Source: JAUWMI01 sp964454265 (GTDB lineage Bacteria; Sumerlaeota; Sumerlaeia; MWCT01; JAUWMI01). From it: a stretch of 64,000 nucleotides of DNA. Below the pieces are notes generated by a model. It did not search any database, was not told where the DNA came from, and was given only the letters and a program-made list of their open reading frames with translations. The stretch is from NCBI GenBank assembly GCA_964454265.1, contig CAYVXD010000004.1:3343-67342 (forward strand), read 5' to 3'. The position numbers were made by a program, and so were the translations under genes. This document shows, piece after piece, positions 60,622 to 64,000 of this stretch. Numbering within the stretch: position 1 is the first letter of the stretch; every line of letters starts with the position of its first letter.

Positions 60622-61464
60622 ATGAAGCAATTCAAACTGCAAAATAGTGTAGCGGAATTAAAAGAAATCGCCAAACAGATGCGCGTTGCCATACTGAAAA
60701 TGCTCCATCGCGCTGGGTCTGGTCATAGCGGCGGCTCGCTTTCATGCGTCGAGTTGATCTCTGGGCTTTACTTCTCCGAGTTACGACATGATCCCCGTAA
60801 CCCAAGCTGGGAAGACCGGGACCGCTTCATAATCTCAAAAGGCCACGGTTGCCCAACTGTTTATGCGGCCCTGGCGTTTGCGGGATACTTTCCACTTACG
60901 GAGCTGGATACATTGCGAAAACTCGACAGCATTTTGCAAGGACATCCATATTCCCGGGCGACGACCGGCGTTGAAGTCTCGACGGGAAGTCTGGGACACG
61001 GGCTTGCGATGGCCAATGGAATCGCTCTGGCCGCGCGTCTCAATAAACGGAACCACCATGTGTTCTGTTTACTAGGCGATGGCGAGATTCAGGAGGGTGA
61101 GGTTTGGGAAGCTGCAATGGCTGCGGCTCACTACCGGTTAGACCGCGTGTGTGCAATTCTGGATCACAATGGACTCCAGATTGATGGGCCAAATGATGAA
61201 ATCATGAAGGTGATGCCGGTAGTGGAGAAATGGCAAGCGTTCGGGTGGCACACCATTCAGATTGATGGACACAACTTCGACCAGATTCTTGCCGCTTACC
61301 GTGCCGCAAGGAAAGTTGTTGGAAAACCTACCATGATCGTCGCTGAGACAGTGAAAGGCAAAGGCGTTTCCTTTATGGAAAATGTAGTGGATTTCCATGG
61401 TGTAGCTCCAACGGAAGAGCAACTGGTCCGGGCGCTACAGGAAATCGAATCAAGCCAACCGTGA
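60622..61464 (+). CDS. Transketolase, N-terminal subunit
   Basis: This 280-residue protein equals the thiamine-diphosphate-binding N-terminal half of transketolase. It shows LHRAGSGHSGGSLSCVELIS, RDRFIISKGHGCPTVYAAL, SLGHGLAMANGIALAARLNK, the cofactor motif GDGEIQEGEVWEAAMAAAHY...NGLQIDG, and TVKGKGVSFMEN. The partner C-terminal half is encoded 122 bp downstream. The two-gene form is usual in archaea, some anaerobes and candidate phyla. It moves two-carbon units in the non-oxidative pentose phosphate pathway. Confidence 0.94.
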   Translation: MKQFKLQNSVAELKEIAKQMRVAILKMLHRAGSGHSGGSLSCVELISGLYFSELRHDPRNPSWEDRDRFIISKGHGCPTVYAALAFAGYFPLTELDTLRKLDSILQGHPYSRATTGVEVSTGSLGHGLAMANGIALAARLNKRNHHVFCLLGDGEIQEGEVWEAAMAAAHYRLDRVCAILDHNGLQIDGPNDEIMKVMPVVEKWQAFGWHTIQIDGHNFDQILAAYRAARKVVGKPTMIVAETVKGKGVSFMENVVDFHGVAPTEEQLVRALQEIESSQP

Positions 61465-61586
61465 GGATGAATAATTGTGGGAGCTTAGCAAGAGTCAGCT
61501 TCTGAGGTATTACGGCATATTGATGTTGCAAATGGTGTTGTTTTGTTCTATCGAACGAACGTTCATGCTGGCAATGGAGAAGTCTG

Positions 61587-62522
61587 ATGACGGCTGACAA
61601 GATTGCAACACGGGATGCCTATGGTGAAGTGCTGGTCGAGCTTGGGGAGCAGCATGAGGAGATTGTGGTGCTCGATGCCGACTTGTCAAAATCCACACGT
61701 ACAATCAAGTTTGCCAAGCGCTTCCCCGATCGCTTTTTCAACATGGGCATAGCTGAGCAAAATATGATGGATACGGCCTGTGGCCTTGCTGTTTCGGGCA
61801 AGACGGTATTTGCCAGTTCGTTTGCAATATTTGCATCTGGCCGCGCATGGGAACAGGTGCGGAATTCGATCTGCTATTCTCGCTACAACGTGAAGGTAGT
61901 TGCCACTCATGCAGGGATTTCGGTTGGTGAAGATGGGGTGTCGCATCAGGCCTGCGAGGATGTGGCGATTATGCGAGCCATCCCTAACATGCGCATTTTC
62001 GTGCCAGCTGACTCGGTGGAGACAAAGGCCATTATAAGGACAGTTGCGCAGGACCAGAAGCCGGCGTACGTGCGGCTAGGCCGGGCTAAGGTTCCTGTAA
62101 TTTACGACGACACCTATGTCTTCTATCCTGGCAAGGCCTCTCAGCTACGCGAAGGGTCGGACGTCGCGCTCATCGCCATGGGAGCGACAGTTGTCATCGC
62201 ACTTGAAGCTGCGTCACGGCTTGCCGAGGAACGGATTAGCGTCCGGGTTATTAATATGTCGACAGTTAAGCCTATTGACCGTGACGCAATTCTGGCTGCC
62301 AGCAATGAGACGCGGGCTATCGTTACTATCGAAGAACATAATGTGATTGGCGGACTCGGCTCTGCGGTGGCGGAAGTACTAGTCACACTTCCCCATCGAG
62401 TGCCGATGCGCATGATTGGATTGGAGGATACGTTTGCCCAGTCAGGCAACTATGCCGAGTTGTTCGACCGCTACGGATTAAGTGTTCCCAACATGATCAG
62501 GGTAGTTAAAGAGATTTTATGA
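61587..62522 (+). CDS. Transketolase, C-terminal subunit
   Basis: The 311-residue protein has the pyrimidine-binding domain (RDAYGEVLVELGEQHEEIVV; the catalytic glutamate in FFNMGIAEQNMMDTACGLAV; AGISVGEDGVSHQACEDVAI) and the transketolase C-terminal domain (VALIAMGATVVIALEAASRL; VTIEEHNVIGGLGSAVAEVL). It pairs with the preceding N-terminal subunit. The 61465-61586 gap has no structure I can support. A receiver-domain gene follows after 39 bp. Confidence 0.94.
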   Translation: MTADKIATRDAYGEVLVELGEQHEEIVVLDADLSKSTRTIKFAKRFPDRFFNMGIAEQNMMDTACGLAVSGKTVFASSFAIFASGRAWEQVRNSICYSRYNVKVVATHAGISVGEDGVSHQACEDVAIMRAIPNMRIFVPADSVETKAIIRTVAQDQKPAYVRLGRAKVPVIYDDTYVFYPGKASQLREGSDVALIAMGATVVIALEAASRLAEERISVRVINMSTVKPIDRDAILAASNETRAIVTIEEHNVIGGLGSAVAEVLVTLPHRVPMRMIGLEDTFAQSGNYAELFDRYGLSVPNMIRVVKEIL

Positions 62523-62561
62523 TCAACTGAAAGGAAGAAGGCCGCCAGAGGAGGAGGGGTC

Positions 62562-62954
62562 ATGAAAGCAAAAAAGAAAGTTCTGGTTATTGATGATGAG
62601 AATGATATTTTGCTCATTATAAAGAGCGCTCTTCATGAAGAAGGCTACGACGTGGTAACTGCTAATAATGGATACGATGGCCTCGCACTGGCAGAAGATG
62701 CGTCTCCGGATTTGATTATACTGGATATTATGATGCCGGAGATGGATGGGTTTGAAGTATTACAGCAATTGAAGGAGAATGAAAAAACAGCACGAATCCC
62801 CGTAGTTATCCTTACTGGAATGTCAAGCAAAGATAAAATTCGTGAGGCTCTGGACAAGGGCATTGACTATTATATTGTGAAGCCTTTCGAGTATCAGGAT
62901 CTCGTATCAAAAGTGAAAATTGCTATTGATGATGCGGAAAGGCAGCCTTCATAG
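62562..62954 (+). CDS. Stand-alone response regulator receiver protein (CheY-like)
   Basis: The 130-residue protein is a single receiver domain: acidic pocket VLVIDDENDILLIIK, phosphoacceptor Asp in LIILDIMMPEMDGFEVLQQL, switch Thr in VVILTGMSSKDK, and Lys in YYIVKPFEYQDLVSKVK. No output domain or cognate kinase is encoded nearby. AGGAGGGG precedes the ATG. It may signal by protein-protein contact, for example to pilus or motility machinery; the 39-bp gap to the transketolase gene suggests a shared transcript. Confidence 0.93.
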   Translation: MKAKKKVLVIDDENDILLIIKSALHEEGYDVVTANNGYDGLALAEDASPDLIILDIMMPEMDGFEVLQQLKENEKTARIPVVILTGMSSKDKIREALDKGIDYYIVKPFEYQDLVSKVKIAIDDAERQPS

Positions 62955-63048
62955 GGGCCCTCGATTCGTCACAGTGTCGCAGCGTATTACTCACCTGTTC
63001 GGGCGCGGCGAAGTTTGCTTGTGTGCGCTTTCTTCTTGGCTATCCGTT

Positions 63049-63855
63049 TTAGCGTCCTACCATGAATGTCGCAATCACGGCGAGATGATCAGAGGCAAGA
63101 GAGTTATTGACCAGAGTTTTCTGGCAAGTTAAGGGTGCATCGGTGTGACAGAAGATATAGTCAATACGGCGGAGTGGTGCATTTGCCGGAAATGTATAAC
63201 CGTGGGTAGCGCCGCAAGTGACCCAGCAATCTGAGAACTGCTGGCGCATCTGCTCGATGGCTTCATGGCCAGGTGTCACATTGAAGTCTCCACAAATGAT
63301 ACTATGGCCGCGCAAGCGTGAGCATACCTCGAGCAGTTCTGCCACCTGCTGTGCCTGTTCCTCTCCGCTCTTCATAGTGCCGAGGTGTGTGGTGATGAAC
63401 CAGAGGCGCTGTGCGTTGCACTCGACCTCTACGCCGAGCAAGCCGCGCTGCTCGCGGTCTGGCAGCGGCGCATAGAAATGGCGAAATTCCCCTTGTACCG
63501 GGAGCCGACTGAGAATGGCAATTCCATATTCACCGCCCTGATAGGGAAGCATTTTTGCATAGAACGGTCGAAGGTGCGTGAGTTGAGCGAGGCGAGCGAT
63601 CTGATCCGCGCGCCCCGAGCGCGCTGTGAATCGGTCTACCTCTTGCAGTGCGACAAGATCTGGCTGGAACTGGTTGATCACATTCGCAATTCGCTCCAGC
63701 GACAAAGCTGAATCTATCCCTTTACCGATGTGAATATTGTAGGTCATAACAGTGAGCGATTGCGGAGGTGGCGGCTGGGAGGGAAAGCGAATCATACAGC
63801 ACAGCAAAACGCTGAGAGAAAGTATCAGGAGAACGAGTCCGGCCGTTTTTTTCAT
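63049..63855 (-). CDS. Endonuclease/exonuclease/phosphatase family protein, membrane-anchored or secreted
   Basis: I start at the ATG at 63853-63855, which has AGAGG 6 nt upstream, giving 268 residues. An N-terminal hydrophobic segment (AGLVLLILSLSVLLCCMI, ending in a double cysteine) suggests a signal anchor or lipoprotein. The EEP fold shows VMTYNIHIGKGIDSA, VALQEVDRF, ICGDFNVTPGHEAI, RRIDYIFCH and the terminal ASDHLAVIATF with the catalytic histidine. Members cleave phosphodiesters in nucleic acids, inositol phosphates or sphingolipids; the substrate here is unknown. Confidence 0.88.
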   Translation of the reverse strand: MKKTAGLVLLILSLSVLLCCMIRFPSQPPPPQSLTVMTYNIHIGKGIDSALSLERIANVINQFQPDLVALQEVDRFTARSGRADQIARLAQLTHLRPFYAKMLPYQGGEYGIAILSRLPVQGEFRHFYAPLPDREQRGLLGVEVECNAQRLWFITTHLGTMKSGEEQAQQVAELLEVCSRLRGHSIICGDFNVTPGHEAIEQMRQQFSDCWVTCGATHGYTFPANAPLRRIDYIFCHTDAPLTCQKTLVNNSLASDHLAVIATFMVGR

Positions 63856-63900
63856 TTGCATCCTCTGGATATCGGAATAGGATTAGCGCACAGAATTAGA

Positions 63901-63982
63901 TGAGCAGTCGGCGAGTTTTCTATAACGCCGACTGCTCATCCTGAGGAGCGAAGCGACGAAGGATCTTACTCCTATAATGACT
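63901..63982. repeat. 82-bp dispersed repeat, copy 2 (inverted)
   Basis: This is the reverse complement of 32338-32419 with one mismatch. It contains a perfect hairpin (TGAGCAGTCGGCG, 11-nt loop, CGCCGACTGCTCA), then CCTGAGGAGCGAAGCGACGA. It lies about 45 bp upstream of the EEP hydrolase gene. The element may continue beyond the window. Confidence 0.9.
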
Positions 63983-64000
63983 AATGATATGAGAAATAGA

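Overview
The window looks like a chromosomal segment of an uncultivated, Gram-negative, probably anaerobic or microaerophilic bacterium. An outer membrane is implied by lpxA, an O-antigen ligase, two SurA-like chaperone/PPIases and a lipid-linked sugar phosphotransferase. Low-oxygen carbon metabolism is implied by a ferredoxin-linked 2-oxoacid oxidoreductase (korDABC) beside sucCD, and by two B12-binding radical SAM proteins. A two-gene transketolase, a citramalate synthase, stand-alone type IV pilus genes and many short dispersed palindromes would fit several candidate phyla. The sequence alone does not place it. No rRNA, prophage, IS element or CRISPR array was seen; there is one tRNA.

Layout. 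1-7251 (minus): two B12-binding radical SAM proteins, an FAD oxidoreductase, a GT2 glycosyltransferase, a small heat shock protein, an orphan HicB with a HicA relic, and a DUF433/DUF5615 toxin-antitoxin pair. 7355-7444: tRNA-Ser(GGA), then a gene-free, repeat-rich gap. 8093-11698 (plus): exopolysaccharide set 1, two GT4 enzymes and a polyprenyl-phosphate sugar phosphotransferase. 11828-12544: an SDR pseudogene. 12673-33248 (minus): a 20-kb co-directional housekeeping block, read in transcription order as hisA, trxA, nrdR, cimA, hisS, aspS, rplU, rpmA, obg, proB, proA, pilB, pilC, an unknown membrane protein, dprA, topA, hslV.

33693-40421 (plus): envelope polysaccharide set 2 (O-antigen ligase, two GT4, a GT2, a FemAB/GNAT-like transferase, lpxA). 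40711-45673 (plus): sucC-sucD-korD-korA-korB-korC, a probable 2-oxoglutarate/succinyl-CoA/succinate module. 46041-48760: DUF3795, DUF72 and a second, orphan GspF. 48899-51593 (minus): sugar nucleotidyltransferase, RmlC-like epimerase and a second FAD oxidoreductase. 51837-57571 (plus): a GT-C type membrane glycosyltransferase, two PpiC/SurA proteins, pdxA, rsmA (the conserved surA-pdxA-ksgA order) and HU. 57549-60191 (minus): PBP2 and an unusual MshEN-domain membrane protein without an ATPase. 60622-62954 (plus): split transketolase and a lone receiver protein. 63049-63855 (minus): an EEP-family hydrolase.

The genes support three linked themes: envelope polysaccharide synthesis spread over three clusters, a pilus/secretion ATPase and platform with possible cyclic-di-GMP input (MshEN domains occur twice), and central carbon plus amino-acid metabolism. 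I found no complete, clearly novel defence or biosynthetic system. The least explained items are the MshEN-two-helix membrane protein, the unknown 341-residue protein beside pilBC, the radical SAM/FAD/GT2 neighbourhood, and several families of small intergenic palindromes whose two arms co-vary.
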